From Rhizobiaceae bacterium (GTDB lineage Bacteria > Pseudomonadota > Alphaproteobacteria > Rhizobiales > Rhizobiaceae), in NCBI GenBank assembly GCA_017643025.1, contig JAEPOG010000001.1:620001-684000 (forward strand): a DNA stretch of 64,000 nucleotides, in the 5' to 3' direction. Positions within the stretch are counted from its first letter, which is position 1; the number at the start of each line of letters is the position of its first letter. The notes under the pieces were generated by a model. It made no database searches. It worked only from the letters and a program-made list of their open reading frames with translations, and was not told where the DNA came from. Shown here one piece after another: positions 47,488-57,371 of this stretch. The position numbers were made by a program, and so were the translations under genes.

Positions 47488-50400
47488 ATGCACCTGCTCG
47501 CCACATCATCCGCGACGCTCGACGATCTCGCCGAGCCAATCGACCTGGCGCAGAAGCCGGCGGATGTCGTGGCGCTGTCCTTTTCCGACAGCGATCTGGC
47601 GGGCATCGCCGGCGCGTGGCGCAACAATGCCAACCTGCCATCGCTGCGCCTAGCCGCGCTGCGCGATCTGCGTCACCCCATGTCCGTCGATCTGTGGATC
47701 GACAGCGTGGCGAGCCATGCAAAGATCATTCTCGTCCGCATTCTCGGTGGCTACGATTGGTGGCGCTATGGATGCGACCGGCTCGCGGCCGTCACCCGCG
47801 AAAAGGGCATCAAGCTGGCGCTGCTTCCCGGCGAATGCCGCGAGGAGGATGCGCGGCTGATCGAAGCCTCGACGGTTCCCAGGCTGGAACTCGACCGCCT
47901 GCTCGCCTTCTTCCGTGAAGGCGGCCCCGACAACATGGCTGGCCTCGCCCGGCGGCTGTCAGCGCTGGCGGGACACAACGGCGATGCGCCGGAAGCCCGG
48001 CCCGTGCCAAAGGCTGGTTTCTATCGTCCGGGCGAAGGCGTCGTCGGCATCGAAAGTCTGATTGATCCCCAGTCCAGCCACATCATCCCCATCCTCTTCT
48101 ACCGTTCGATGCTCCTCGCCTCCGACGCGGCACCCATTGACGCGCTTTTCGAGGCGCTGACCGCTAGAGGCATGACGCCTGTCCCGATCTTCGTAGCCAG
48201 CCTCAAGGATCGCGAGTCGCTGGCCTTCGTCGAAGACGCCATCGCCAAGCTCGCCCCCGCCGCCATCGTCACCACGACCGCATTTGCGTCCGGCGCCGAG
48301 CCCGGCGCCGAAACGCTGTTCGACCGCGCCGGCGTTCCCGTGTTCCAGGCGATCGTCGCCACCACTCGGCGCGAGGCATGGGCGCAAAACCAGCGCGGGC
48401 TCGCGCCTGCCGATCTCGCCATGCATGTCGTGTTGCCCGAGCTCGACGGCCGCATTCTCGGAGGCGCCATCGCCTTCAAGTCGGAACGCCCACTGGACGA
48501 AACACTCGGCTTCCGCGGTCAGGAAAACCGACCCGAGCCGGAGCTGGTCGAACGCTTCGCCAACCGCGTCGCCAACATGATCCGCTTGCGCGAAACGCCC
48601 CGCGCCGAACGCCGCCTGACGATCCTCATTCCCGATTATCCCAACGCCACGGGGCGCACCGGCTATGCCGTCGGACTCGACGTGCCGGAAAGCGTGCTTG
48701 CCATGCTCAGCGATCTGCAAGCTGAAGGATACTCGGTCGCTGACATACCTGAATCATCGCGTGAACTTCTTGAATCACTGCGTGAGAAGTCAGCCGGCTT
48801 CGGATTCGAGGACTATTCAAGCTGGTTCGCCCAACTGCCTGAGAAGACTCGAGAAAAGGTAGCCGGCGCATGGAGCGCACCTACTCCCTCCGGCGACCTC
48901 TCGTTCCGCTTTGCGCAGTACGGCAACATCACTGTCGCGCTTGCTCCGGACCGTGGGCGCTCCGCCGACCGCCGCGCCGACTACCACGATCCCGAGCTGC
49001 CGCCGCGCCACGAACTGCTCGCCTTCGGCCGCTGGATGCAGGACGAAATCGGCTGCCATGCAATCATCCATGTCGGCGCCCACGGCACGCTGGAATGGCT
49101 GCCAAGCAAGGCCGTCGCGTTGTCGTCGGAATGCTTCCCCGAGATCGTCACCGGCGGCCTGCCGGTGGTCTATCCCTTCATCGTCTCGAACCCCGGCGAA
49201 GCCGCTCACGCCAAGCGCCGCATCGCGGCCGTCACGCTCGGACATCTGCCGCCGCCGCTGGTTGGCGCGGAGCTTGGCGAGGCCGAACGCAAGCTCGAAC
49301 ATCTGGTCGATGAATACGCCCAGGCCGACGGTCTCGACCGCCGCCGCCGCGACCGGCTGGCAACGCTGATCGTCGAGACCGCGCGCGAAACCGGTCTCGC
49401 ACGCGAGGCGGGCATCGCCGACAATCTCGACGCCGGCGAGGCGCTACAGAAGATCGACGCCTGGCTCTGCGACATCAAGGATTTCGCGCTCAAGGACGGC
49501 CAGCATGTCTATGGCCGCGCCGCGCCCGGTGAGGACGATCCGGCGCGCTTGGAAAGCGCGGAGCGCGAGCGCTCTGCCCTCATCGCCGCGCTGGATGGTC
49601 AGCACATCCGCCCCGGCCCGGCCGGCGCGCCCGCGCGGGGTCGAACGGACGTCCTGCCGACCGGCCGCAACCTGTTCACGTCAGACCCGCGCACAATGCC
49701 CACCCCGACAGCCTTCGAGCTTGGCCGGCTGGCGGCAGATGAGGTCCTGCGCCGCTACCTGCAGGACCACGGCGACTGGCCGCGCTCGCTGGTCATCGAC
49801 CTGTGGGGCTCGGCCAGCCTGCGCACCGGCGGCGAGGAGATCGCGCAGGGTCTGAACCTGATGGGCGCCAAGCCGGTCTGGGATGCTGCCACAGGCCGCG
49901 TCACGGGCATCGAGGTCCCGCCGGTCGCGATGCTCGGCCGCCCGCGCGTCGATGTAACCTGGAAAATCTCCGGCCTGTTCCGCGACATGTTCCCGGCCCA
50001 GATCGCCCTGCTCGACGCAGCCGCCCGCGCCGTCGCCGCGCGCGACGAGGACGCCTCGGACAATCCGCTCGCTGCAGAAGCGCGCGCCAGCGGCAATGTC
50101 CCTCCCCGCATCTTCGGCGGATCGCCCGGCACCTACGGCGCAGGCGTCGAAGACCTTCTGGCGACAGGCGATTGGGAGGAACGCGCGGAAATCGGCCGGG
50201 CCTATCTGGAAGCCACGAGCCACGCCTATGGCGGTGCTGAGGGCGAAGGCATGGCCGCGACCGAAATCTTCTCGCGCCGCGTCGCCGAGGCGCAGCTTCT
50301 GATCCATACCGGCGACGATCCCGGCCGCGACCTGCTCGACGGGTCCGCCGACGCAGCCCATATAGGCGGCTTCGCTTCAGCTCTTGCCGCACTTGGCCGC

Positions 50401-50820
50401 TCCGCCGATCTGATCACGCTCGACACGACAGATCCCCAGCGCCCCCGCGCCCGGACGGTGGCGGAGGCAGTCGCCCGCGTTGTGCGCGGCCGCGCCGTCA
50501 GCCCGCGCTTCATCGACGGCCAGATGCGCCACGGCCCGCGCGGCGCCGCCGAATTCGCCGAGACCGTCGACCGACTCGTCGCATTTGCGGAAACCACTCT
50601 GGCGATCCCCGAAACGCTGCTGGAAGCCGTGCACGACGCCTATCTCGGCGACGAGCGCGTGCGCGACTTCATGCTGCGCGAGAACCCCGCCGCCGCCCGC
50701 GCCATCGCCGAGCGTTTCGCCGCCGCCCGCCGCCGCGGCCTGTGGCACCCCCGCCGCAACTCGATTGACGCCGGCCTCGCCGAACTGATCGCCGAGGCGC
50801 GCGCAAGGGAGGCCGCATGA
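47488..50820 (+). CDS. cobN: cobaltochelatase subunit CobN
   Basis: This 1110-residue large subunit of the ATP-dependent aerobic cobaltochelatase inserts Co2+ into hydrogenobyrinic acid a,c-diamide. It opens with MHLLATSSATLDD and has the ChlH/CobN core: PLDETLGFR, LIPDYPNATGRTGYAVGLD, HVGAHGTLEWLPSKAVALSSECFPE, NLFTSDPRTMPT and IFGGSPGTYGAGVEDL. It ends GLWHPRRNSIDAGLAELI. It is shorter than the roughly 1275-residue Pseudomonas denitrificans protein, but both ends look complete. The CobS and CobT chelatase subunits are not in this window. It overlaps cobG by 4 bases. Confidence 0.96.
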   Translation: MHLLATSSATLDDLAEPIDLAQKPADVVALSFSDSDLAGIAGAWRNNANLPSLRLAALRDLRHPMSVDLWIDSVASHAKIILVRILGGYDWWRYGCDRLAAVTREKGIKLALLPGECREEDARLIEASTVPRLELDRLLAFFREGGPDNMAGLARRLSALAGHNGDAPEARPVPKAGFYRPGEGVVGIESLIDPQSSHIIPILFYRSMLLASDAAPIDALFEALTARGMTPVPIFVASLKDRESLAFVEDAIAKLAPAAIVTTTAFASGAEPGAETLFDRAGVPVFQAIVATTRREAWAQNQRGLAPADLAMHVVLPELDGRILGGAIAFKSERPLDETLGFRGQENRPEPELVERFANRVANMIRLRETPRAERRLTILIPDYPNATGRTGYAVGLDVPESVLAMLSDLQAEGYSVADIPESSRELLESLREKSAGFGFEDYSSWFAQLPEKTREKVAGAWSAPTPSGDLSFRFAQYGNITVALAPDRGRSADRRADYHDPELPPRHELLAFGRWMQDEIGCHAIIHVGAHGTLEWLPSKAVALSSECFPEIVTGGLPVVYPFIVSNPGEAAHAKRRIAAVTLGHLPPPLVGAELGEAERKLEHLVDEYAQADGLDRRRRDRLATLIVETARETGLAREAGIADNLDAGEALQKIDAWLCDIKDFALKDGQHVYGRAAPGEDDPARLESAERERSALIAALDGQHIRPGPAGAPARGRTDVLPTGRNLFTSDPRTMPTPTAFELGRLAADEVLRRYLQDHGDWPRSLVIDLWGSASLRTGGEEIAQGLNLMGAKPVWDAATGRVTGIEVPPVAMLGRPRVDVTWKISGLFRDMFPAQIALLDAAARAVAARDEDASDNPLAAEARASGNVPPRIFGGSPGTYGAGVEDLLATGDWEERAEIGRAYLEATSHAYGGAEGEGMAATEIFSRRVAEAQLLIHTGDDPGRDLLDGSADAAHIGGFASALAALGRSADLITLDTTDPQRPRARTVAEAVARVVRGRAVSPRFIDGQMRHGPRGAAEFAETVDRLVAFAETTLAIPETLLEAVHDAYLGDERVRDFMLRENPAAARAIAERFAAARRRGLWHPRRNSIDAGLAELIAEARAREAA

Positions 50821-52103
50821 GTTTACGCCGCGGCGCCTGCCCTGCCCTTTCCGCGCCAATGCAGACCGGCGACGGCCTGCTCGTGCGCCTGGCAACCGCC
50901 GGCGCGAGCTTATCGCCGCAGCAACTGGTCGCGCTGTGCGGCGCTGCTGAACGCCACGGCAATGGCCTCGTCGAAATCACCGCCCGCGGAAACTTCCAGA
51001 TACGCGGCCTGACGCCCGATAGTGCTACGGCGCTCGCCACAGACATCGCGGCGATGAAGCTCGGCCTGCGCGACGGCGTACCCGTGGAAACAAATCCGCT
51101 GGCCGGGCTCGACCCGACGGAAATCGCTAACCCCGCGCCGCTTGCCTCCGCGATCCGCGATGCGATCGACGCGACCGACCTGAAAGACCACCTCGCGCCC
51201 AAGGTCACTGTCGTTGTCGACGGCGGCGGGCGCATTGGCCTCCGGAATGTCGCGGCCGACATCCGCTTCGACGCCCTTGGCCAAGCCGAATGGCTGGTCT
51301 CCATCGGAGGCGATGCGTCGACTGCGCAAGCCCTTGGCAGATGCGCCGGCAAAGACGCCACCACGGTCACCTGCCGTTTGCTCGAACGGATCGCGGAGAC
51401 GGGCAGCGATGCGCGCGGACGCAATGTAGTGACCGAAGCGGCCCATGATGCACTCGGTCGTCTCGTCGGGCCCTTGCAGGCTCCGGCACCCAGGCGCATG
51501 CCTGCCCGTCCCTTTGGCAACATCCCGCTCGCAGGAATCCGGTTCGCCTTCGGCGTTGGACTGCCTTTCGGGCAGATCACTGCGGGCGAGCTCTCGACGT
51601 TCGTCAAAGCCGTCGAAGCGAACGGCGCTGATGAGTTCCGCATGTCGCCAGGGCGTGCGCTACTGGTACTGAGAACCGGCTGCCGCGACGCGATCGCAGA
51701 CATCGCCAACGCCGCCCGTCTGGTCACCAATGCTAACGACCCACGCGCCCGCATCTTCGCTTGCCCGGGCAGCGACGGCTGCGCGTCAGGTTACATCCCC
51801 GCTCGCCAGATCGCGGCATCGGTGGCTGATGAGCTCGCGGGCAATGCCGCCGATTTCTCGCTTCACATCTCCGGCTGCCCCAAGGGTTGCGCCCACCCAG
51901 CGCCGGCCTCACTGACGCTTGTCGGCAAGGAAGAAGGGCCGATTCTAGTTCAAAACGGTTCAGCGCGCGGAACCGGAATTCCGTTTGGAAATCATAATGT
52001 TGCGGTTCGGCTCGCAGATGCTCTGCGCATCCGCTCAAGTACCAACGACCAACCCGAAGTCCGGCGCAAGCCGCACCCCGCCCACGCATTCGCCGGAGAC
52101 TGA
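50817..52103 (+). CDS. cobG: precorrin-3B synthase (oxygen-dependent)
   Basis: This 428-residue monooxygenase forms precorrin-3B for ring contraction. It is built like nitrite/sulfite reductases, with two ferredoxin-like half domains and the [4Fe-4S] cysteines in CPGSDGCASG and SGCPKGCAHP. Its presence means the pathway is the aerobic, late-cobalt route. It overlaps cobN by 4 bases and is followed by cobH after one base. Confidence 0.95.
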   Translation: MSLRRGACPALSAPMQTGDGLLVRLATAGASLSPQQLVALCGAAERHGNGLVEITARGNFQIRGLTPDSATALATDIAAMKLGLRDGVPVETNPLAGLDPTEIANPAPLASAIRDAIDATDLKDHLAPKVTVVVDGGGRIGLRNVAADIRFDALGQAEWLVSIGGDASTAQALGRCAGKDATTVTCRLLERIAETGSDARGRNVVTEAAHDALGRLVGPLQAPAPRRMPARPFGNIPLAGIRFAFGVGLPFGQITAGELSTFVKAVEANGADEFRMSPGRALLVLRTGCRDAIADIANAARLVTNANDPRARIFACPGSDGCASGYIPARQIAASVADELAGNAADFSLHISGCPKGCAHPAPASLTLVGKEEGPILVQNGSARGTGIPFGNHNVAVRLADALRIRSSTNDQPEVRRKPHPAHAFAGD

Positions 52104-52104
52104 A

Positions 52105-52737
52105 TTGACCGCCTACGACTATATCCGCGCCGGCGATGCGATCTACGAGCGCTCCTTCGCGATCATCCGCGAGGAGGCCGATCTTTCGCGATTTTCGCCT
52201 GCAGAAGCGGAAATCGCCATCCGCATGATCCATGCCTGCGGGCAGGTGGAAGCCGCAGCGCATTTCGCTTTCGCGCCCGGCTTCGTCGAGGCCGCGCGCG
52301 CGGCACTCGCTGCAGGCGCGCCGATTCTCTGCGACGCCGAGATGGTCGCGCACGGCATCACCCGATCCCGTCTGCCAGCCAAGAACGAGGTGGTCTGCAC
52401 GCTCCATGATCCGATGACGCCCGACATCGCCAAGGACATCGGCAACACGCGCTCGGCGGCCGCCATGCATCTGTGGGGCGACAGATTGAAAGGATCCGTC
52501 GTTGCAATCGGCAACGCTCCGACCGCGCTCTTCCACCTGCTTGAATTGCTCGACAAGGGTGCGTCGCATCCGGCCGCTATCATCGGCATGCCCGTCGGCT
52601 TCGTCGGCGCGGCGGAATCGAAGGAGGCGCTGGCCCAATACCGTCCCGTCATCCCTTGGGCGATCGTGCGCGGCAGGATGGGCGGCTCGGCCATGACCGC
52701 CGCCGCCATCAACGCGCTGGCGAGGCCGGGCCTGTGA
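52105..52737 (+). CDS. cobH: precorrin-8X methylmutase
   Basis: This 210-residue enzyme migrates the C-11 methyl group to C-12, giving hydrogenobyrinic acid. The catalytic histidine falls at H43 in RMIHACGQ when translation starts at TTG 52105, which agrees with the numbering of the Pseudomonas denitrificans enzyme. GGAG of CCGGAGAC lies just upstream. Family motifs ILCDAEMVAHGI and GMPVGFVGAAESKEAL are present. An upstream ATG at 51985 would lie deep in cobG and is rejected. It overlaps cobI by 4 bases (GTGA). Confidence 0.95.
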   Translation: MTAYDYIRAGDAIYERSFAIIREEADLSRFSPAEAEIAIRMIHACGQVEAAAHFAFAPGFVEAARAALAAGAPILCDAEMVAHGITRSRLPAKNEVVCTLHDPMTPDIAKDIGNTRSAAAMHLWGDRLKGSVVAIGNAPTALFHLLELLDKGASHPAAIIGMPVGFVGAAESKEALAQYRPVIPWAIVRGRMGGSAMTAAAINALARPGL

Positions 52738-53495
52738 ACGCGAACCTGAAAGGTCGCCTGATCGGCGTCGGCACCGGCCCGGGCGATCCCGAATTGCTGA
52801 CGCTGAAGGCCGTGCGTGCGCTCACCGAGGCTGATGTAGTCGCCCACTTTGCCAAGGAGGGCAACACCAGCAACGCCCGCCGGATCGTAGATGGCCACGT
52901 CCGCCGCGAGGCGATCGAACTGCCTCTCCTCTATCCGGTCACCACCGAGATCGACCGCGCCCACCCGGACTACCATTGCGCGATCACGACTTTCTTCGAC
53001 CGCGCCGCCGAGGACATTGCTATTCATCTGGATGCCGGCCGCACCGTTGCGGTCCTTTCCGAAGGCGACCCGCTCTTCTACGGCTCCTACATGCACCTCC
53101 ATGTCCGCCTCGCCCACCGATTCGACACCGAGGTGATCCCGGGCGTCACCGCCATGTCGGGTTGTTGGTCGATTGCGGGCACGCCGATCACCCAGGGCGA
53201 CGACGTGCTGTCCGTGCTGCCGGGCACGCTGCCGGAGGGCGAACTCGTGCGCCGCCTTGGCGATGCAGACGCTGCCGTCATCATGAAGGTTGGGCGCAAC
53301 CTGCCCAAGATCCGGCGCGCGCTCGCAGCCTCCGGCAAGCTCGGCCGCGCCGTCTATGTCGAGCGCGGCACGATGCAGAACGGGCGCACCTCGCTGCTTG
53401 CCGAGCGTGACGACGCGCCGGCCCCCTATTTCTCCATCGTGCTGGTGCCCGGCTGGCAGGAGAATGTCCAGGCGAAGGCGGAAGCTGCCGAATGA
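52734..53495 (+). CDS. cobI: precorrin-2 C20-methyltransferase
   Basis: This 253-residue SAM-dependent tetrapyrrole methylase adds the C-20 methyl group later lost in ring contraction. It opens LKGRLIGVGTGPGDPELLTLKA. The SEGDPLFYGSYMHLH and PGVTAMSGCWS motifs are of the CobI/CbiL type. The GTG at 52734 overlaps the cobH stop, implying translational coupling. A longer frame beginning in cobH has no homology. Confidence 0.95.
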   Translation: MNANLKGRLIGVGTGPGDPELLTLKAVRALTEADVVAHFAKEGNTSNARRIVDGHVRREAIELPLLYPVTTEIDRAHPDYHCAITTFFDRAAEDIAIHLDAGRTVAVLSEGDPLFYGSYMHLHVRLAHRFDTEVIPGVTAMSGCWSIAGTPITQGDDVLSVLPGTLPEGELVRRLGDADAAVIMKVGRNLPKIRRALAASGKLGRAVYVERGTMQNGRTSLLAERDDAPAPYFSIVLVPGWQENVQAKAEAAE

Positions 53496-54259
53496 GGTCC
53501 GCAGGCAAACTCACCGTCATCGGCACCGGCCCCGGCAATCCCGACCAGATGACGCCGGAGGCAGCGCACGCCATCGAGCAGGCGACCGACTTCTACGGCT
53601 ACGCTCCTTATCTCGACCGTCTTGAGTTGCGGCCCGGCCAGACGCGCCACGCCTCCGACAATCGCGAGGAGCTTGATCGCGCCGGTGCCGCGCTCACACG
53701 CGCTGCGGAAGGCGGCGAAGTCTGCGTCGTGTCCGGCGGCGATCCCGGCGTCTTCGCGATGGCCGCGGCAATCTGCGAAGCAGTGGACAACGGGCCTGAC
53801 GAGTGGCGCGCTGTCGACATTTCGGTCCTCCCCGGCATCACCGCCATGCTGGCGGTCGCCGCCCGCGTCGGCGCACCGTTGGGCCATGATTTCTGTGCCA
53901 TCTCGCTATCCGACAATCTCAAACCGTGGGAGCTGATCGAGAAGCGGCTCGCCGCCGCCGCATCGGCCGGCTTCGTCATGGCCTTCTACAACCCGATCAG
54001 CCGCAGCCGCCCCTGGCAGTTGGGCAAGGCGTTCGACTGCCTGCGCGCGATCCTGCCCGGCGAGACCGTCGTTGTTTTCGGCCGCGCTGCGGGCCGTCCG
54101 GACGAACACATCGAGATCACCACGCTGGCCGACGCCGATCCCACCAGCGCCGACATGGCAACCTGCATCATCGTCGGCTCGTCTGAAACACGGGTGGTCG
54201 AGCGACTCGACCTGCCGCCGCTGGTCTACACTCCGCGCTTTGCCGAGGTCAGCACATGA
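53492..54259 (+). CDS. cobJ: precorrin-3B C17-methyltransferase
   Basis: This 255-residue methylase couples C-17 methylation to ring contraction. Motifs are LTVIGTGPGNPDQMTPEA, VVSGGDPGVFAMA, VLPGITAMLAVAARVGAPLGHDF and FYNPISRSRPWQLGKA. It overlaps cobI by 4 bases upstream and the convergent cobK by 34 bases at its 3' end. Confidence 0.96.
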   Translation: MRSAGKLTVIGTGPGNPDQMTPEAAHAIEQATDFYGYAPYLDRLELRPGQTRHASDNREELDRAGAALTRAAEGGEVCVVSGGDPGVFAMAAAICEAVDNGPDEWRAVDISVLPGITAMLAVAARVGAPLGHDFCAISLSDNLKPWELIEKRLAAAASAGFVMAFYNPISRSRPWQLGKAFDCLRAILPGETVVVFGRAAGRPDEHIEITTLADADPTSADMATCIIVGSSETRVVERLDLPPLVYTPRFAEVST

Positions 54260-54987
54260 TCCGCGAGAGCAAGCGCTTCCTCCACCGTCGCGGCAGCCGG
54301 AACATCGGGCAATTCGGGTCGTCGGACCATCAGGACCTCGATGCCCAGTTCGCGCGCCGCGCTGATCTTGCCGTAGGTCGCCGCGCCGCCGCTGTTCTTC
54401 GAGACGATGACCTCGATCCCGTGTTCCTTGAGCAATGCCAGTTCGTCCGCCTTGTCGAACGGTCCGCGCCCGAGAAGGTAGGTAACGTCGGGCACTGCGA
54501 GCGGTGGCTCGACCGGGTCGACAGAGCGGATGACGTAACTGTGCTGGGACGCGGCCTCAAACGGCGCAAGCTCCTGCCTGCCGACCGCGACGAGAACCCT
54601 GCGCGCCGTCGAACCGAGGGCCGCGACCGCGTCACTCATGTTCCCGACATCGCGCCAGCGGTCACCTTCGACCGGCTCCCAGCCCGGACGTCTGAGCGCG
54701 ATCAGCGGCACGCTGGCAATCTCCGCCGCCGCGGCCGCGTTGCGCGATATCTGCGCGGCGTAGGGATGCGTGGCATCGACCAGCAGCGATATCGTCTTGT
54801 CGCGCAGGTGCCGGGAAAGCCCTTCCGAGCCGCCGAACCCGCCTGTTCGCACCGGCACGGGCTGGTCGGCCGGAGCCATTGTGCGCCCGGCGAACGACAA
54901 GACCACCTCGCAATCGCCCCGCGCCGCGAGCAGGCCGGCAAGCTGCCGCGCTTCGCTGGTGCCACCGAGGATCAGGATTTGGTGCAT
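54226..54987 (-). CDS. cobK: precorrin-6A reductase
   Basis: This 253-residue NADPH-dependent reductase converts precorrin-6A to 6B. The N-terminal ILILGGTSEARQLAGLL, SLLVDATHPYAAQIS and VSKNSGGAATYGKI are family hallmarks. It is the only minus-strand gene in the right-hand cob region. Its start CAT at 54985-54987 overlaps the ATG of cobL (54986-54988), sharing one CATG. A further in-frame ATG at 54993 exists. GCGGA upstream fits 54987 better. Its 3' end overlaps cobJ. Confidence 0.93.
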   Translation of the reverse strand: MHQILILGGTSEARQLAGLLAARGDCEVVLSFAGRTMAPADQPVPVRTGGFGGSEGLSRHLRDKTISLLVDATHPYAAQISRNAAAAAEIASVPLIALRRPGWEPVEGDRWRDVGNMSDAVAALGSTARRVLVAVGRQELAPFEAASQHSYVIRSVDPVEPPLAVPDVTYLLGRGPFDKADELALLKEHGIEVIVSKNSGGAATYGKISAARELGIEVLMVRRPELPDVPAAATVEEALALADHVLTSAKRGV

Positions 54988-56227
54988 GGCCATGTCCGCT
55001 GAACTGAAGCCGGTTAGTGCACCAGCCGGCCCCTGGCTGTCCATCGTCGGCATCGGCGAGGATGGCGTCGCCGGCCTCGGGGACGCCGCGCGTAAACTGA
55101 TCTCAGATGCGGCTATCGTCTTCGGCGGAAGGCGCCATCTTGAGCTCGCGGCCAATCTCATTACCGGCGAATCCTGTCCCTGGCCGAGCCCCTTCGATGT
55201 AGACGCTCTACTGGCACTGCGCGGCCGGCCGGTCTGCGTGCTCGCGTCGGGCGACCCGATGTTTTTCGGCGTCGGCGCCACGCTGTCGCGCTCTCTCGAA
55301 GCCAGTGAGTTACGCATACTGCCCGCCCCTTCCGCCTTCAGCCTCGCGGTGGCGCGCCTAGGCTGGTCGATGCAGGACGCGCAGTGCCTGTCGCTGCACG
55401 GCAGGCCGCTCACCCTGCTGCGCCCGCATCTGCAGCCCGGCCGCAGGCTCCTGGTTCTTACTTCTGACGGCGATAGCCCGGCAGCCATCGCCGCGCTGAT
55501 GACCGAGCTCGGCTTCGGCCCCTCCCGACTCACCGTGCTGGAAGCGCTCGGCGGCCCGCGCGAAGACGTTCGCGAAACGAAAGCGGCCAGCTTCGCGCTT
55601 GCCAGCATCGATCCGCTCAACATGCTAGCCATCGAGGTCGCCGCCGATCCAGACGCCCGCGTCCTGCCGCTTGCGCCCGGCCTGCCCGACGACTGGTTCG
55701 AGCACGACGGCCAGATCACCAAGAAGGTGGTGCGCGCCGCCGCCATTGCCGCGCTGGCCCCGCGCCACGGCGAACTGCTGTGGGACATCGGCGCCGGCTC
55801 GGGTTCCGTCTCGATCGAGTGGATGCTGCGCGATCCGTCGCTGCGCGCCATCGCCATCGAGGCCAACGCTGAGCGCGCCGTCCGCATCCGCCGAAATGCC
55901 GACACGCTCGGAGCGCCGGGCATTGAGATCGTCGAAGGCTCCGCGCCCGCGGCCCTCGCCGAACTTGCCGATCCCGATGCGATCTTCGTCGGCGGTGGCG
56001 GCAGCGACCCGGGCATGCTTGATACCGCGATCAATCGCCTGAAGTCCGGCGGCCGTCTGGTCGCGAACGCGGTGACGCTCGAGACCGAGGCCGTGCTCAT
56101 CGGCCGGCGGGAAGTTCACGGCGGATCGCTGACGCGCCTTTCGGTGGACCAGGCAGCGCCTGTTGGCTCCATGACGGGCTGGCGCCCGGCCATGCCGGTC
56201 GTCCAGTGGGCATGGGGCAAGCCATGA
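54986..56227 (+). CDS. cobL: precorrin-6Y C5,15-methyltransferase (decarboxylating)
   Basis: This 413-residue two-domain enzyme has an N-terminal tetrapyrrole methylase (CbiE-like, with [12 protein letters not shown] and [14 protein letters not shown]). Its C-terminal CbiT-like methyltransferase/decarboxylase has [26 protein letters not shown]. It methylates C-5 and C-15 and decarboxylates the C-12 side chain. AGGA at 54974-54977 fits ATG 54986; an ATG at 54992 is the alternative. It overlaps cobE by 4 bases. The promoter, if separate, must lie within cobK. Confidence 0.95.
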   Translation: MAMSAELKPVSAPAGPWLSIVGIGEDGVAGLGDAARKLISDAAIVFGGRRHLELAANLITGESCPWPSPFDVDALLALRGRPVCVLASGDPMFFGVGATLSRSLEASELRILPAPSAFSLAVARLGWSMQDAQCLSLHGRPLTLLRPHLQPGRRLLVLTSDGDSPAAIAALMTELGFGPSRLTVLEALGGPREDVRETKAASFALASIDPLNMLAIEVAADPDARVLPLAPGLPDDWFEHDGQITKKVVRAAAIAALAPRHGELLWDIGAGSGSVSIEWMLRDPSLRAIAIEANAERAVRIRRNADTLGAPGIEIVEGSAPAALAELADPDAIFVGGGGSDPGMLDTAINRLKSGGRLVANAVTLETEAVLIGRREVHGGSLTRLSVDQAAPVGSMTGWRPAMPVVQWAWGKP

Positions 56228-56610
56228 TCTTTGCCGGCATTGGAGCCAGGAAGGGCGTGACCGTGAAGGAAGTGCTCGCCGCGATCGACGCCGCCATAGC
56301 CGCCCATGGGCTGACGCGCGGAGCGATTGCCGCGCTTTGCTCGAATATGTCGAAGGCGGCCGAACTCGGTATCGCCTCTGCGGCGAAGGAGCTTGGCATC
56401 GAGTGCCGCGCGATCGCTCACCCCAAGCTGCGCAAGGCGGCGGAGCGGACAATCACTCGTTCTGGCGCCAGCATCGCGGCGACAGGGCTCTCGAGCCTGT
56501 CGGAAGCAGCAGCGCTGGCGGCCGCTGGCGCGGGCGCGCGGCTTCTCGGTCCCCGCGTCGAGGTCGGCCCGGTCACTTGCGCGCTTGCAACGAGCGAGGA
56601 CGCCCGATGA
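56224..56610 (+). CDS. cobE: cobalamin biosynthesis protein CobE (CbiG C-terminal homologue)
   Basis: This 128-residue protein opens [16 protein letters not shown] and carries [13 protein letters not shown] and [25 protein letters not shown], as in CobE and the CbiG C-terminal domain. Its exact role in the aerobic pathway is not settled. No CobF is present in this window, and CobE sits directly next to CobM in the order cobL-cobE-cobM. A part in the step after CobM is a possible but unproven reading. Confidence 0.92.
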   Translation: MIFAGIGARKGVTVKEVLAAIDAAIAAHGLTRGAIAALCSNMSKAAELGIASAAKELGIECRAIAHPKLRKAAERTITRSGASIAATGLSSLSEAAALAAAGAGARLLGPRVEVGPVTCALATSEDAR

Positions 56611-57371
56611 CCGTGCATTTCATCGGCGCCGGTCCGGGCGCGGCCGACCTCATCACGGTGCGCGGCCGCGACATCCTCGCACGCTGCCCCATCTGCCTCT
56701 ACGCGGGCTCGATCGTGCCAAGGGAATTGCTCGACTACTGCCCGAAGGATGCGCGGCTGGTCGACACGGCGCCGATGTCGCTCGACGAAATCGAGGCCGA
56801 GTATGCCGCCGCCCACAAAGCAGAGCGCGATGTCGCCCGCCTCCATTCCGGCGATCTGTCCGTATGGAGCGCCGTCGCCGAGCAGATCAGGCGGCTGGAG
56901 GCGCGCGGCATCCCTTACACCCTGACGCCCGGCGTGCCCTCATTCGCCGCAGCGGCAGCGGCGCTTGGCCGGGAGCTCACAATCCCCGAAGTCGGGCAGA
57001 GCCTCGTCCTCACCCGCGTATCGGGTCGCGCCTCGAAAATGCCAGAGGGCGAAACGCTAGCCGCGTTCGGCGCGACGGGCGCCACGCTCGCCATCCACCT
57101 GGCGATCCACGCACTCGACCGCGTGGTGGATGAGCTAACGCCACTCTACGGCGCCGACTGCCCGGTAGCGGTCGTTGCCCATGCAAGCTGGCCGCAGGAG
57201 CGCATCGTGCGCAGCACGCTGTGCAACATAGCTGAAAAGCTCAATGCTGATCCGATTGAGCGCACGGCGATCATTTTCGTTGGCAAAGCGCTCGCTGCCG
57301 AGGATTTCCGCGAGAGTTCGCTGTACGACGCTTACTATCAGCGCCGGTTCCGCGGCCGGGAGGCGTCGTGA
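56607..57371 (+). CDS. cobM: precorrin-4 C11-methyltransferase
   Basis: This 254-residue SAM methylase of the CobM/CbiF type has [51 protein letters not shown] and [22 protein letters not shown]. The ATG at 56607 overlaps the cobE stop. It yields precorrin-5. Confidence 0.96.
   Translation: MTVHFIGAGPGAADLITVRGRDILARCPICLYAGSIVPRELLDYCPKDARLVDTAPMSLDEIEAEYAAAHKAERDVARLHSGDLSVWSAVAEQIRRLEARGIPYTLTPGVPSFAAAAAALGRELTIPEVGQSLVLTRVSGRASKMPEGETLAAFGATGATLAIHLAIHALDRVVDELTPLYGADCPVAVVAHASWPQERIVRSTLCNIAEKLNADPIERTAIIFVGKALAAEDFRESSLYDAYYQRRFRGREAS

Noticed and set aside
54988..56100. Long minus-strand extension of the cobK frame through cobL
   Set aside because: Homology to CobK begins only at 54987; upstream residues are Ser/Arg-rich antisense to cobL.
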